Source: Closterium sp. NIES-65 (taxonomy: Eukaryota; Streptophyta; Zygnematophyceae; Desmidiales; Closteriaceae). Taken from it: a DNA stretch of 64,000 bases. The notes below the pieces were generated by a model that saw nothing but the letters and a program-made list of their open reading frames with translations, ran no database searches and had not been told where the DNA came from. The DNA lies in NCBI GenBank assembly GCA_948144175.1, contig CANXME010002185.1:310001-374000 (forward strand), written 5' to 3'. Below, one piece after another: positions 23,016 through 33,259 of the stretch (the stretch's first letter is position 1; the number at the start of each line of letters is the position of its first letter). Made by a program: the position numbers and the translations under genes.

Positions 23016-24420
23016 CCCTGTATTTTCCCGTGGATTAGTACTGGGCAATCCGTCGCTGTACCCTCCTTATTCGTCCGAGTTCGATCGATGGCATGAATCG
23101 ATACTGTGACTCGGTGAGGGTCGGTGGGGTTGGGCGAGCAGGCAGTCTCGTCAGTAGTTGGCCCGATTCCTACTGACTGCTGGCGTTTCCGTGCCTTGGA
23201 GACTCCCTCCTCTGCTCTGCTCCGCGGCACCTCGGCTCCTCTGGGCATTCATTGTTGCGATGGCCCAACCTATTGCAAGCAAAGCAGCGCCCATTAAAGG
23301 GCGCGGCAGCTGCATTCGTAGCAACGGCATGTACGGTGGCGTGCTCGATCGGTCCTCGGGGATGATGTTCGTAATAGGACCCCAGTCTCGGACGGCGCAA
23401 AATGTCGATTTTCTCGGCGAGCGCGAGAATCTCGTTGAAGTTCGAGAGCTCGCGTAGCATGATCTCGTGCGAGATGTCCGGCTTCAGCCCTCCGACGTAA
23501 CGGTCCACCCGCTCCGCTTCGTGCATGTAGCCGACTTGCTCGCATAATGCGAGAAAACCACTCGTGTAGTCTTGAACCGATCCGAGCTGCCGCCAAGTAC
23601 ACAGTCTCTAACGCGCCGAAATGGAAGCCGCGATTGGCTCGAAGTGCGCCCGAAGCCCTACGCACCACGCATCCCACGTGCTGTACTGGGCGGTTTCTCA
23701 GAATGAACTCCAGGTGACAGCTGGACCCGTGGGCCCTTCCTCTTGCGACGGTGGCTCGTAGTCGCGTGACGACGTCACGATGACTCGCCACCAGTCCATG
23801 GCGGGGCCCCTCAGCAGCGAGACGGCATATCGGATCTTCGCTACGTCCGACTCGACGTAATTCGCGTCGAAGAAGACGTTCATCGTGAAGACCCAAGACT
23901 GAACCGTCGGACCTCCACGCTGGCTCGGGTCGAAGCAGGGCGGGTGTTGCGGCTTGAGTGGCATTGGTGCCATAATGGCCTGTTCGCCACTTGTCGCCGC
24001 AAATTCCTCGTGCCGATGGGCTTCACGAGGCACCCACGGGCTTGGTGCGACCCTGTTTCCCCCCATGCTAGGCATCGGTTGGGCGGCGCCATCACTGGCT
24101 GCACCTGAGCGCTGTCCCACGCTGTCGTGTTGTGTTGGTGTGCCGCACGAAATGACGATCGGCTCGTCCGATTGTGCAGATGCATTTGTTGGTGCGTGTG
24201 GTGGTGCTGGGGTATTCATCGTGGATTGCTGGCGCGCGGAGTCACGTTCCGCCGTGAGCGTCGCAATTTCGAGCGCCGATTCTTCAACTTGGCGCACCAG
24301 ACGGTCAAGTTGTTCCTGCGTCAACGTCGCGAGCGTGAATTCGGCCATGGCGGGGGTGTCGGGCAAGCTCAGCGAGAGCCTCTGTCGTGGCCGTGCGTGC
24401 TTACGAGAGAGCACTACGAG
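23016..24420 (-). other. D gag region
   Basis: On the minus strand from about 24360: MAEFTLATLTQEQLDRLV, a coiled-coil-like AERDSARQQ segment, and the capsid-type motif HPPCFDPSQRGGPTVQSWVF. Sequence near 23800-23880 includes FFDANYVESDVAKIRYAV and RGPAMDWWRV. A CCHC knuckle CFACNRLGHRNNEC lies near 23240-23310. This pattern is a Retrotrans_gag capsid with nucleocapsid. Element C separates it from the protease. Confidence 0.85.
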
Positions 24421-24527
24421 CGGCGGTGCTGTGTCGCTGAGAGACGTCTACCCCCCCAAAAATTGAGATAGTGGGGAAGCGAAGGTGTGGGTGCGGTCCG
24501 AGAAGAGATCGTAGGCTCTGATACTAA

Positions 24528-24713
24528 GCGTTACGAGTGCGATTGAGTGATCGAACGAGGATTGCACTATCGAAGCAAGGGTACAATGAACGAAGGCATG
24601 AACGAAGAATATATAGCGAAACTATAGTGGTAACGGTAATGGACTGTGGTTGTCGCGCGTCGGGCCTGGGACTGAGGTTTGGGAAAATGTCGAAGCGGAG
24701 GCCCGGAGCGCGG
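24528..24713 (-). repeat. D 5' LTR, inner part
   Basis: Lies between the PBS-like GTATCAGAGCC (minus strand) and element E. The bases next to E (CCCGGAGCGCGG) join in sequence to 32065 onward (the duplicated CGCGG, then GTTACCC), matching 13075 onward in the left LTR. The exact outer edge is uncertain by a few bases. Confidence 0.75.
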
Positions 24714-24842
24714 TGTCAGATTTATATGACATATTTGCTGTAGGCTATAGTGGGGTAGCACATATGGGGTACAGGGTTTCTAGGGTTGCATTTGTACCCA
24801 ATCTTTCCTTAGTCAATTCATTCCTGTTTTCCTTACTTCACC
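24714..24842 (+). repeat. E 5' LTR
   Basis: 129 bp, near-identical to 31936-32064. It is closer to the LTR of I than to those of C and H (shared CATATGGGGTAC...CTAGGGTTGCA core). Confidence 0.92.
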
Positions 24843-24879
24843 TGGTATAGAGCGGGTCCTGCCTTAGGACCGTTTTTTT

Positions 24880-25790
24880 AGGGCCCACCGAAGCGCGCCC
24901 CGAGGCGCGCCCCCTTTTTTTTAGCGACCCCTCGGGTCGCCTTTTCCCTTGACGCGGCCCCGCCGCCTCCCTTGACGCGGCCCTGCCGCCTCCCTTGACG
25001 CGGCCCCGCCGCCTCCCTTGACACGGCCCCGCCGCCTCCCCAGACGCGGCTCCGCCGCCTCCCCTGACGCGGCCCCGCCGCCTCCCTTGACGCGGCCCCG
25101 CCGCCTCCCCTGACGCGGCCACCCCGCCTCCCCTGACGCGGCCCCGCCTCTACTGCCGCGGCCCCGCCGCCGCCTCTGACGGCCCCGCCGCTGCACTCTA
25201 CGGCCCGCCGCTGCACCCTACGGCCCGCCGCTGATCCTGCCGGCCCGCCACCTCATCTGACGGCCCCGCCGCTGCTCCTGCCGGCCCGCCGCTGCTCCTG
25301 CCGGCCCGCCGCTGCACCCGCCGGCCCGCCGCTGCACCCAGCGGCCCGCCGCCTCTGACGGCCTCGCCGCTGCACCAACCGGCCCGCCGCTGCACCGTAC
25401 GGCCCGCCGCTGCACCCTACGGCCCGCCGCCTGCACCTGCCGGCCCGCCGCTGCACCTGCCGGCCCGCCGCTGCACCTGCCGGCCCGCCGCTGCACCTGC
25501 CGGCCCGCCACTGCACCGGTCGACCCACCGCTGCACCTGACGGCCCCGCCCCTGCATCTCCCGGCCGAGCCGCCCCAGCAGCCGAGCCGCCCGGGACCCG
25601 AGCCGCCCTGCCGCCGAGCCGCCCGGGAGCCGAGCCGCCCTGCACCCGAGCCGCCCACCCGCCGAGCCGCCCGGGAGCCGAGCCGCCCTGCGCCCTAGCC
25701 GCCCAGCCGCCGAGCCGCCCGGGAGCCGAGCCGCTGTGCACCCGAGCCGCCCGGTCGCTGAGCCGCCTTTCTGCATAGCTGCACGACCTG
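24880..25790. repeat. GC-rich tandem arrays in E leader
   Basis: Three successive arrays. The first has 24-bp units based on CCTCCCTTGACGCGGCCCCG (about 24950-25150). The second has 20-21-bp units based on CTGCACCTGCCGGCCCGCCG (about 25190-25560). The third has units based on GGGAGCCGAGCCGCC (about 25560-25770). Just before them is a hairpin-capable GCGCGCCCCGAGGCGCGC (about 24893-24912) and a second one, GCGACCCCTCGGGTCGC. Confidence 0.87.
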
Positions 25791-25866
25791 CCCTACCTGG
25801 TGAGCACAGTCCCACTGACACTGCGAGCTCTTTCCCTACTGCTTGCACTGCGTCGCTGTCGTCGCC

Positions 25867-27300
25867 ATGGCTACCCCTAGTGTCCTAGCTTTTGACGCTG
25901 AGGGTCGCGCCATTGATTTTGAGGTCTGGTTAGACGACCTGCAGCTGTTCTTACAGTGCGACAGGGCTGACGACCTTTCTCTCTTTGACCTCACCTCTGG
26001 CGCCTCTCCTGCTCCTGCTGCTGATGCTGATCCCGCTGTTCGCTCTAAGTGGGCCACCCGCGATGCTGCTGCACGTCTTGCTGTGCGTCGCCACCTCCCT
26101 ACCTCTGAGCGTGCGCACTTTAGTCAGTACAAGAGTGCTCAGACCTTGTACGACGCTGTAGTTGCGCGCTACTCCTCCCCTGCCACAGCTGCACTGAGCC
26201 GTCTCATGCTTCCCTACCTCTTTCCTGACCTCTCTGCCTTTCCCACTGTCGCTGACCTCATTACGCACCTCCGCACTAGTGACACTCGCTACCGCGCCGC
26301 CCTTCCTGCTGAGTTCTGTGCTAAGAACCCCCCCCCCATGTACATCGCTCTCTACTACGTAGTCGCGCGCCTCCCTGACTCCCTTCGCGTCGTCAGGGAC
26401 CACTTTCTCGCAGTCTGTCCCACCACCCTCACCGTCGACCTCCTCGAGAAGGCCCTCCTCGCAGCGGAGAAGAGCATAGTCGCTGTAGGTGCTTCTCGTG
26501 GTGACCCTCGCACCCCCATCTTTGAGGGGTGCTCTCCTTCCCCCTTGCTGCCCTCTGTTGCCTCTGCTGCTGCTGCCGACCTGCTTGGTCTTGAGTCGGT
26601 CGGCGCGGCGTCTGCCCCTAGTGGGAGACGTCGCTCCAGCAAGGGCAAGGGGGGCAAGGGCGCGGGTGGAGCTGGAGGGGGCGGTGGCGGTGGCGGCGGT
26701 GACGGCGGAGGGAGTGGGGGTGGCGGCGGGACTAGTGGTGGAAGTGGTGGTGGTGGTGGAAGCAGTGGCGGAGACGGTGGTGGTGGTGCCAGCGGTGGTG
26801 GTGGAGGCAGCGGCGGTGGTGGAGGCGGCGGAGGTGGAGGCGGTGGAGGCGGCAGCGGTGGAGGCGGTGGTGGTGGAGGAGGTGGAGCTAGTCGAAGTGG
26901 TACCCAGCAGCGTAGCGGCGGTGGTGGTGGCCAGCGCTCGCAGCGGCAGCAGCAGCAGCGCTCGCGGGACATCCCTCCGCCTCAGCAGCTTCGTGAGTGG
27001 TACGCTGGGCGTCAGAGGGGTGGGGGTACTGGTCCCTGCACCTACGTTCTTCGTTCCGGCGACCGCGCGGGTGAGCAGTGTGGGGGTGCCCACGCCACCC
27101 AGCGCTGCTTTGGCCGCCTGACGGACGCCTGGCGTCGGCAGTTCCCTGGGGCTAGTGAGATCCCTCGCTGGGATGAGCTTCTCAGGGCTGGTGTAGCGAT
27201 CTTTGATCTTGATTTTGATGCTATCCTTGCTGCTATGTATGTTGTGGATTATAGTGAGGAGAATGAGGGTTACCGGTGTTTCCAGCCCGACCCGGGCATT
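25867..27300 (+). other. E gag region
   Basis: Starts MATPSVLAFDAEGRAIDF at 25867. The copia gag body follows (QLFLQCDRADDLSLFDL, RAHFSQYKSAQTLYDAV, LPDSLRVVRDHFLAVCP). A long Gly/Ser-rich stretch with some Arg/Gln lies at about 26640-26970. Then come PPPQQLREWYAG and a Cys/His motif C-x13-C-x3-H-x4-C at 27037-27111 (CTYVLRSG...RCFGRL). No canonical C-x2-C-x4-H-x4-C knuckle is seen. The Gly-rich and Cys/His segments together probably serve as the nucleic-acid-binding nucleocapsid; that role is inferred. Confidence 0.88.
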
Positions 27301-27409
27301 CGTACTGCTGCGCTAGGTGCTTGTGAGGCTGCTGCTCTAGGTGCCAGTGCGTCTGTGCTCTCAGGTACTGGTGAGACTGCGCTCTCAGGTACTGCGTCGT
27401 CCTCGTCCT

Positions 27410-28880
27410 CCCTCACTTTCACACTTGACTCCGGAGCTTCTCGCTCCTTCTTTCGAGACCGCACTACCCTTACGCCGCTCGGCCGGCCGGTTGCGGTCTC
27501 CCTTGCTGACCCCTCTGGGGGTCCTGTCCTGTCTCACTTCTCCACTGTCCTCCCGTGTCCGGCTGCCCCTTCGGGCACCCTGTCGGGTCTGTACCTTCCC
27601 TCGTTCTCTACGAACTTGGTGAGTGGAGCGGACCTGCAGGATGTGGGGGTTCACCAGTTCACTCCTGCGAGTCAGCGGGTGACCCACTGCACGGAGGCAC
27701 GCACAGGCCGACACCTGGCCACGTTCTCGCGTCGACCAGGGTCGAGTCTCTACACCCTGACCGTTGAGTCTCCTCCTGTCCCTGCGTCTAGTCAGGTGGC
27801 TGCGTTGGGTCAGGTGCTTGCTGCTGCGTCCCGGTCGGGTCCTGAGTCTGCCCCCTGTTCTTGTCGCCTCCTGTCTCACGAGACTCTCCTGTGGCACCAC
27901 CGTCTTGGCCACCCCTCCTTGCCCCGTCTTCGGAGCATGGCTTCCCGTGTCCTTGTCTCTGGTCTTCCCCAGTCTCTCCCTCCTCTCCCCTCCGGGCCAG
28001 GACCTTCCTGTGTCCCCTGTGTCGAGGGTCGCCTCCGGGCTACTCCTCACTCCTCCCACTTCCCCCCGACAGAGGCTCCCCTGCAGACGCTTCACATGGA
28101 TGTGTGGGGCCCAGCCCCCGTCCGTGGGCAGGGTTACGAGCGCTACTTCCTGTTGGTGGTTGACGACTACTCGCGTTACACCACAGTCCTCCCCTTGCGC
28201 AGCAAGGGTGCGGTCACTGAGGTGCTGATCAACTGGATCCGCGAGGCTCGTCTCCAGCTCAGGAAGAGCTTCGGCTCGGACTTTCCTGTTCTGCGTCTGC
28301 ACTCTGACAGAGGCGGAGAGTTCTCTTCTCGCCTTCTGCGGGACTACTGTCGTGCACGGGGGATCCGCCAGACCTTCACGCTTCCGGACTCACCACAGCA
28401 AAATGGGATTGCTGAGCGCCGCATTGGTATGGTCATGGATGTCGCTCGTACGTCCATGATGCATGCGGCTGCCCCCCATTTTCTGTGTCCGTTTGCGGTG
28501 AGGTACGCGGCGCATCAGCTCAACCTTCACCCCCGGGTCTCTCGGCCTGCGATGTCCCCAGCCTTGCTGTGGACGGGGAAGGTTGGCGATGCGTCTGTGT
28601 TCCGTGTCTGGGGATCTCGGGCGTTTGTCCGCGACTTGTCTGCGGACAAGCTGTCCCCTCGTGCTGCTCCCTGTGTCTTCCTTGGCTTCCCCACTGACGC
28701 CCCAGGGTGGCAGTTTTACCACCCCTCCTCTCGTCGTGTTCTGTCCTCCCAGGACGTCACGTTCGACGAGTCGGTCCCCTTCTACCGTCTCTTCCCCTAC
28801 CGCACTCCTTCCCTCCCCCCTCCCCCGGACTTCCTTGTGCCGGTTCCCCCCCCGGTAGACCCCCTCCCCCCTCAGGTTCC
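27410..28880 (+). other. E protease and integrase
   Basis: Protease motif TLDSGASRSFFRDRT near 27422. The GAG-pre-integrase segment SHETLLWHHRLGHPSLPRL...CVPCVEG spans about 27870-28030. The integrase core has HMDVWGPAPV, DYSRYTTVLPL, LHSDRGGEFSSRL and SPQQNGIAERRIGMVMDVA, about 28090-28460, followed by a C-terminal part to about 28860. Confidence 0.9.
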
Positions 28881-28939
28881 TGCCCCCTCAGGTGTGTCCC
28901 AGGTAGACGCCGTTGACCCGGTCGAGGTTACTGGTGACT

Positions 28940-29190
28940 CTGGTGCTGCTGCGGGTGCTGAGCCTGGGGGTGCTGACTCTAGGGGTGCTGTGCGCGGGGG
29001 TGCTGGGCCTGAGGGTGCTACTGCGGAGGGTGCGGAGCCTGGGGGTGCTGAGCCGGGGGTTGCTGAGCCGGGGGGTGCTGTGCCTGGAGGTGCTGGGTCT
29101 GGGGGTGCTGAGCTGGGAGCTGCTGAGCCTGGGGGTGCTGCGTCTGGAGCTGCTGAGCCTGGGGTTTCTCCTGCTGCTGCGTCTCGCCGG
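28940..29190 (+). repeat. GGAEP-type linker repeat in E
   Basis: 15-bp-based tandem units coding for GGAEP/GGADS/GAAEP pentapeptides between integrase and RT. Gly/Ala-rich sequence continues to about 29480. Confidence 0.85.
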
Positions 29191-29989
29191 GAGCCCCTCT
29201 CTCCACAGGAGCTGCGCGAGTGGTTCGCTCGCCGCTGGAGGCGTGCTGCTGAGTCTGGAGGTTCTGCTGGAGCTGGAGCTGGAGCTTCTTCGACCGTCGA
29301 GGGTGCGGGTGCTGCCGGTCCCGGAGCTGCTGGACCTGCGGGTCCTCCTGGAGCTGGAGCTGCTGAGGGCGCTGGTGCTGAGCCTACTGCTGTTGGTCCT
29401 GCCGCTGGAGGTGTGGGTGGCACTGGTGCTGTCGCTGAGGGTGCTGGTGCTGTCCCTGCTGCGTCTAGAGCTGCCGCGAGGCCTCGGCCGTACTTTGTTC
29501 CGCTCCTGCAGCAGGTTCTTGGTCTTTCTCCTTCAGTAGAGGGTCCACCGCCTGTCCAGTCGCAGTCACTGCTGGAGCCTTCCTCTCCACTGCCAGCTCC
29601 CTCTCCTTACCAGGTCCTACTGGAGGTCTTGCTGAGCGTCGTGAGCCTGCGTCTCGTCCAGCGTCGCCTGTTCCCACTGCTCGCGCTAGTGGTCGCAGTT
29701 CGCGTCAGCGTCCTCCTCCTGTCCCTGGCACGCACCGGATGTCTTTGCGTCCGTCCACTGCTCCTCTGCGTGCCCCTTTGCCTTCTCCTCCTGAGTCCTC
29801 TCTTCCTGCGCTTGCCGACCCTGAGTCGGACTCTCTTCGTGCTGCCAGTCCTACTGTCACGCGTCTGCTTGCTACTGTCGTCACTGACCCCTCTTTTGAG
29901 TCCACTGCTGCGTCTGCTCTAGTCGCTGAGCTCGTCGACTTTGCTGCTCGCTGTCGTCTCGACTACGCTGCTCGTCTTGTTGCTGAGTC

Positions 29990-31670
29990 TGCGTCTGTCT
30001 GTCCTCCGTCCGTCGGGGATGAGTGTGCTCTTGGCACGGACGTCCTAGAGGACAGGCAGGAGGAGTTACAGTGTCTAGCGGCTGCTTCACCTCATCTCGC
30101 GTCTGTACTACTTGCCCCTGAGGGAGACCCGGATGCACTAGACATCCCGACTCCGCGTTCTTACGCGGAGGCCGTAGAGGGTCCCTACTCCTCTCAGTGG
30201 CAGGCAGCTATGGATGCAGAGATGGCTTCCTGGAAGTCCACAGGCACCTACGTTGACGCGGTTCCCCCTCCTGGGGCGAACATCGTCAGTGGCATGTGGA
30301 TCTTCAGGGTGAAGCGGCCGCCGGGCTCTCCACCTGTCTTCAAGGCACGGTACCTTGCTCGTGGCTTCAGTCAGCGGCAGGGAGTTGACTACTTTCAGAC
30401 CTTCTCTCCCACCCCGAAGATGACTACTCTTCGGGTGCTGCTGCACATAGCCGCTCAGCGCGACTACGAGCTTCACTCTCTTGACTTCAGCACTGCGTTC
30501 TTGCAGGGTAGCCTGCACGAGGAGATCTGGCTTCGCCGTCCACCTGGCTTCACTGGGACTTTCCCTCCTGGCACCCAGTGGAGCCTCCGTCGGCCAGTCT
30601 ACGGTCTCCGCCAGGCACCGCGTGAGTGGCACGACACACTGAGGACTACGCTTGCGGCTCTTGGGTTTGCTCCTTCTACTGCTGACCCGTCGCTGTTTCT
30701 TCGCACCGACACTTCCCTGCCGCCGTTCTACATCCTCGTGTACGTCGACGACTTGGTCTTTGCCGCAGCAGACACTCCTGGACTCGCCTACTTGAAGTCC
30801 GAGCTGCTGAAGAGACACACGTGCACAGACCTGGGTGAACTGCGCAGCTACCTTGGCTTGCAGATCACTCGGGACAGAGCACGCCGCACCATTACCTTGA
30901 CTCAGTCACACATGGTGCAGCAGGTCCTTCAGCGCTTCGGCTTCACGTACTCCTCGCCTCAGGCCACTCCTCTGCCTACTCGCCACTCACTCTCAGCTCT
31001 GCCTTCGGATGAGTCCGTAGAGTCGAGTGGTCCGTATGCAGAGCTTGTTGGCTGCCTCATGTACCTGATGACCTGCACACGACCTGACCTTGCATACCCT
31101 CTGAGCATTCTTGCTCGCTATGTTGCTCCTGGGAGACACAGACCGGAGCACATGGCTGCAGCGAAGAGGGTATTGCGCTACCTGTGCAGCACGTCGGGCA
31201 TGGGGCTAGTGCTTGGAGGGCGGAGTCCAGTGGTCCTTACCGGCCACGCGGACGCTTCTTGGGCTGACGACCAGGCTACGCAGCGGTCGTCACAGGGTTA
31301 CACCTTCAGCCTTGGTTCCGGCTCTGTCTCGTGGCGGTCTACTCGCTCGTCTTCGGTTCTCGGCTCCAGTTGTGAGGCTGAGATCTACGCCGGGGCCATG
31401 GCTGCACAGGAGCTTCGCTGGCTCACCTACCTGCTGACTGACCTTGGAGAGCCGCCTCGTTCTCCTCCAGTGCTGTACGTAGACAACAAGGCCATGCTGG
31501 CCTTGTGTCGAGAGCAGCGCTTGGAGCACAGAACGAAGCACATTGCTTTCCGCTACTTCCTTGCTCGTGAGCTGCAGCAGCGTGGTCAGTTGCGACTTGC
31601 GTACGTGGCCTCTGAGGCCAACACTGCTGATGTGTTCACCAAGGCACTCGCGCCTTGTGACCATTAGCGC
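29990..31670 (+). other. E RT and RNase H
   Basis: RT with MDAEMASWKSTGTY, FKARYLARGFSQRQG, DFSTAFLQGSLHEE and YVDDLVFA (about 30200-30780). RNase H with GHADASWADDQATQ, CEAEIYAGAMAAQEL, VDNKAMLALCRE and ANTADVFTKAL (about 31240-31650). Very similar to the same regions of B, C and H. Confidence 0.92.
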
Positions 31671-31935
31671 TTTTGCACCCAGCTGGGTCTTGTGCCTGTC
31701 TTGCCTCACTTGCTCTCCTCTTGACTTTACTTGTACTGTGACATATATATACTTGCTCTTGCTTGTCTAGTTTTATATATATATGTCTGTACTCCTGCAT
31801 GTGAACTGGCCTCTGGCCCTGCTCTTGTGCTCGGACTGTGTGGTGACGTTGTGATCCACCCTGAGCTTGCTCTGCTTTGCTTTACTTGACTGGTCTTGTG
31901 ACCCCTTGTTCTCCCCCACTTTGCCTATGGGGGTG

Positions 31936-32064
31936 TGTCAGATTTATATGACATATTTGCTGTAGGCTATAGTGGGGTAGCACATATGGGGTACAGGGTT
32001 TCTAGGGTTGCATTTGTACCCAATCTTTCCTTAGTGAATTCATTCCTGTTTTCCTTACTTCACA
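31936..32064 (+). repeat. E 3' LTR
   Basis: 129 bp, preceded by the purine tract CCTATGGGGGTG and followed by the CGCGG target duplication and the rest of D's LTR. Confidence 0.93.
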
Positions 32065-32227
32065 CGCGGGTTACCCGCCGAGCCGTGAGGTTGGGGTGCG
32101 ACGTGCGAAGGTGGCGGGAGGATTGTCGATGCAAGGGTTTGTGAGTGGTAACCGTGCTGACTATGGTGCTACAGTGGTGTACGCGCTGAGCGGGGACGCG
32201 AAGTAAGGAAAAGGGATTTTCCTTGCA
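32065..32227 (-). repeat. D 5' LTR, outer part
   Basis: Aligns with 13080-13242 at about 94% by eye. It ends CCTTGCA at 32227, the right edge of the retroelement nest. Confidence 0.85.
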
Positions 32228-33259
32228 CTTGTCCATCATTGTTTTTCCAATGATGTGCTGCACTCAAGTGCGATGAATAGCATGTTACTTCTCTGTGGTA
32301 ATGTTTTCTTCTGAGTTTTGGAGCTTGGGTTGATAGCCCTTTGTTTGCTCTTTGTTGGGGGGCAAGCGGAACTTTATTATAAAGCGTATGAAACATCTGC
32401 TAAAATCCGCGTTCAGACAAACATATGGGACACGCCATACAACACAATCAAAAACGAATTCCACAGGAAAGTGTCTGAAACAGGAGGGCAAAGTTTGACA
32501 GTGACAAGAAAAGCTGACGGCCGCGAGCTTCATGCTGACTTGTTTGCGCGGACCAATCTCGAGAAGGAATCAACTGAAGGGAATATTCCCGTGAACCAAT
32601 GAGCGTAATCTTGCGCACGTAACAAGGCGGCGCGGTGGGGCCATCCCGAACCGCAGTCATCGAGAATGGACGACATCTATCCGTCCAGGGACATCGTCGG
32701 ATAGTTTCAGGTCAGATCAGACTCCTTTCAGGCAAACAAGCCCCAGAAAACCATCCTTGCACTTCGCACGTTTCTTGGAAAGCCCTTCAAATCCATTGCA
32801 GACGATCTCTAAGCTAATGCTGTCGAGAAATCAATCGCGCATACAGTCATGCGGTCAGCTCGTCGAAACCGTCCTTCTGCCCATGTGGCTCCTCTGTTCA
32901 AGGGTCAGCAACCAATCTCGAGGAGCACCGACGAACCTATCCGCGTTGTCCCCGACATGACAAGGAGTAATGGAAAATCCCATCATCTATGGCTGCTTGG
33001 AATCGAGGCCTTGGGAACACTTGGTGGTCCCTGACGATTTCTGCTTGTGGTGGGAGCTGTCATTTCAGCCGAAGGGTTGTGTGTTTGTTCTCCCAGCTGC
33101 CTCGCGTTTCAGGCATCGTCGCAGCCGTATATAACATCACCAAGGCAACATATTCCTCGGTCGTTAGCTGCTGCTCTTTGGTCGTAGTATTTTGTGAACA
33201 TCAAAGAACAGGCTTACTAGGACCGTAGGTTTAAGCTTAGAACAGCTCACCGCGGCGCA
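32228..33259. other. Upstream region of the transporter gene
   Basis: No convincing coding segment and no repeat seen. Composition is less GC-rich than the elements to the left. One short frame starting MELGLIALCLLF has no recognisable motif. The stretch presumably holds the transporter's promoter and 5' UTR. Confidence 0.5.
33128..33134 (+). promoter_or_regulatory. Candidate TATA box, transporter gene
   Basis: TATATAA about 125 bp upstream of the transporter ATG. Position and sequence suit a plant core promoter. No other element was identified, so this is weak. Confidence 0.35.

Larger units (their letters stand above)
24714..32064 (+). mobile_element. Ty1/copia element E, inserted in D's LTR
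   Basis: LTRs of 129 bp at 24714-24842 and 31936-32064 (TGTCAGATTTATATG...), with two differences counted. Target duplication CGCGG is at 24709-24713 and 32065-32069. The PBS TGGTATAGAGCGGG follows the 5' LTR and is again a variant of the Met-tRNA complement. It has the full set of parts: GC-rich leader, gag, protease, integrase, linker, RT, RNase H. It is the most complete short-LTR copia copy here, with about two breaks, and young by LTR identity. Confidence 0.95.
13075..32227 (-). mobile_element. Ty3/gypsy chromovirus D, old, hosts C and E
   Basis: Minus-strand gypsy element and the oldest layer seen. The left (3') LTR part is 13075-13242. The right (5') LTR is about 24528-24713 plus 32065-32227, split by E. 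Over the 163 bp that can be compared, ten differences were counted, mostly transitions. A C/G tract at 13244-13256 is the polypurine tract on the minus strand. Next to the 5' LTR is a near match to the Met-tRNA site (GTATCAGAGCC, minus strand, about 24513-24524). Order on the minus strand: gag with CCHC knuckle, [C inserted], protease, RT, RNase H, integrase, chromodomain. Several breaks are present. Confidence 0.9.

Noticed and set aside
25200-25848. Gly/Arg/Ala-rich antisense frames over the E leader
   Set aside because: Made by the GC tandem arrays.
32318-32602. 94-codon frame MELGLIALCLLF, signal-peptide-like
   Set aside because: Short, no recognisable family, no supporting context; left as part of the upstream region.
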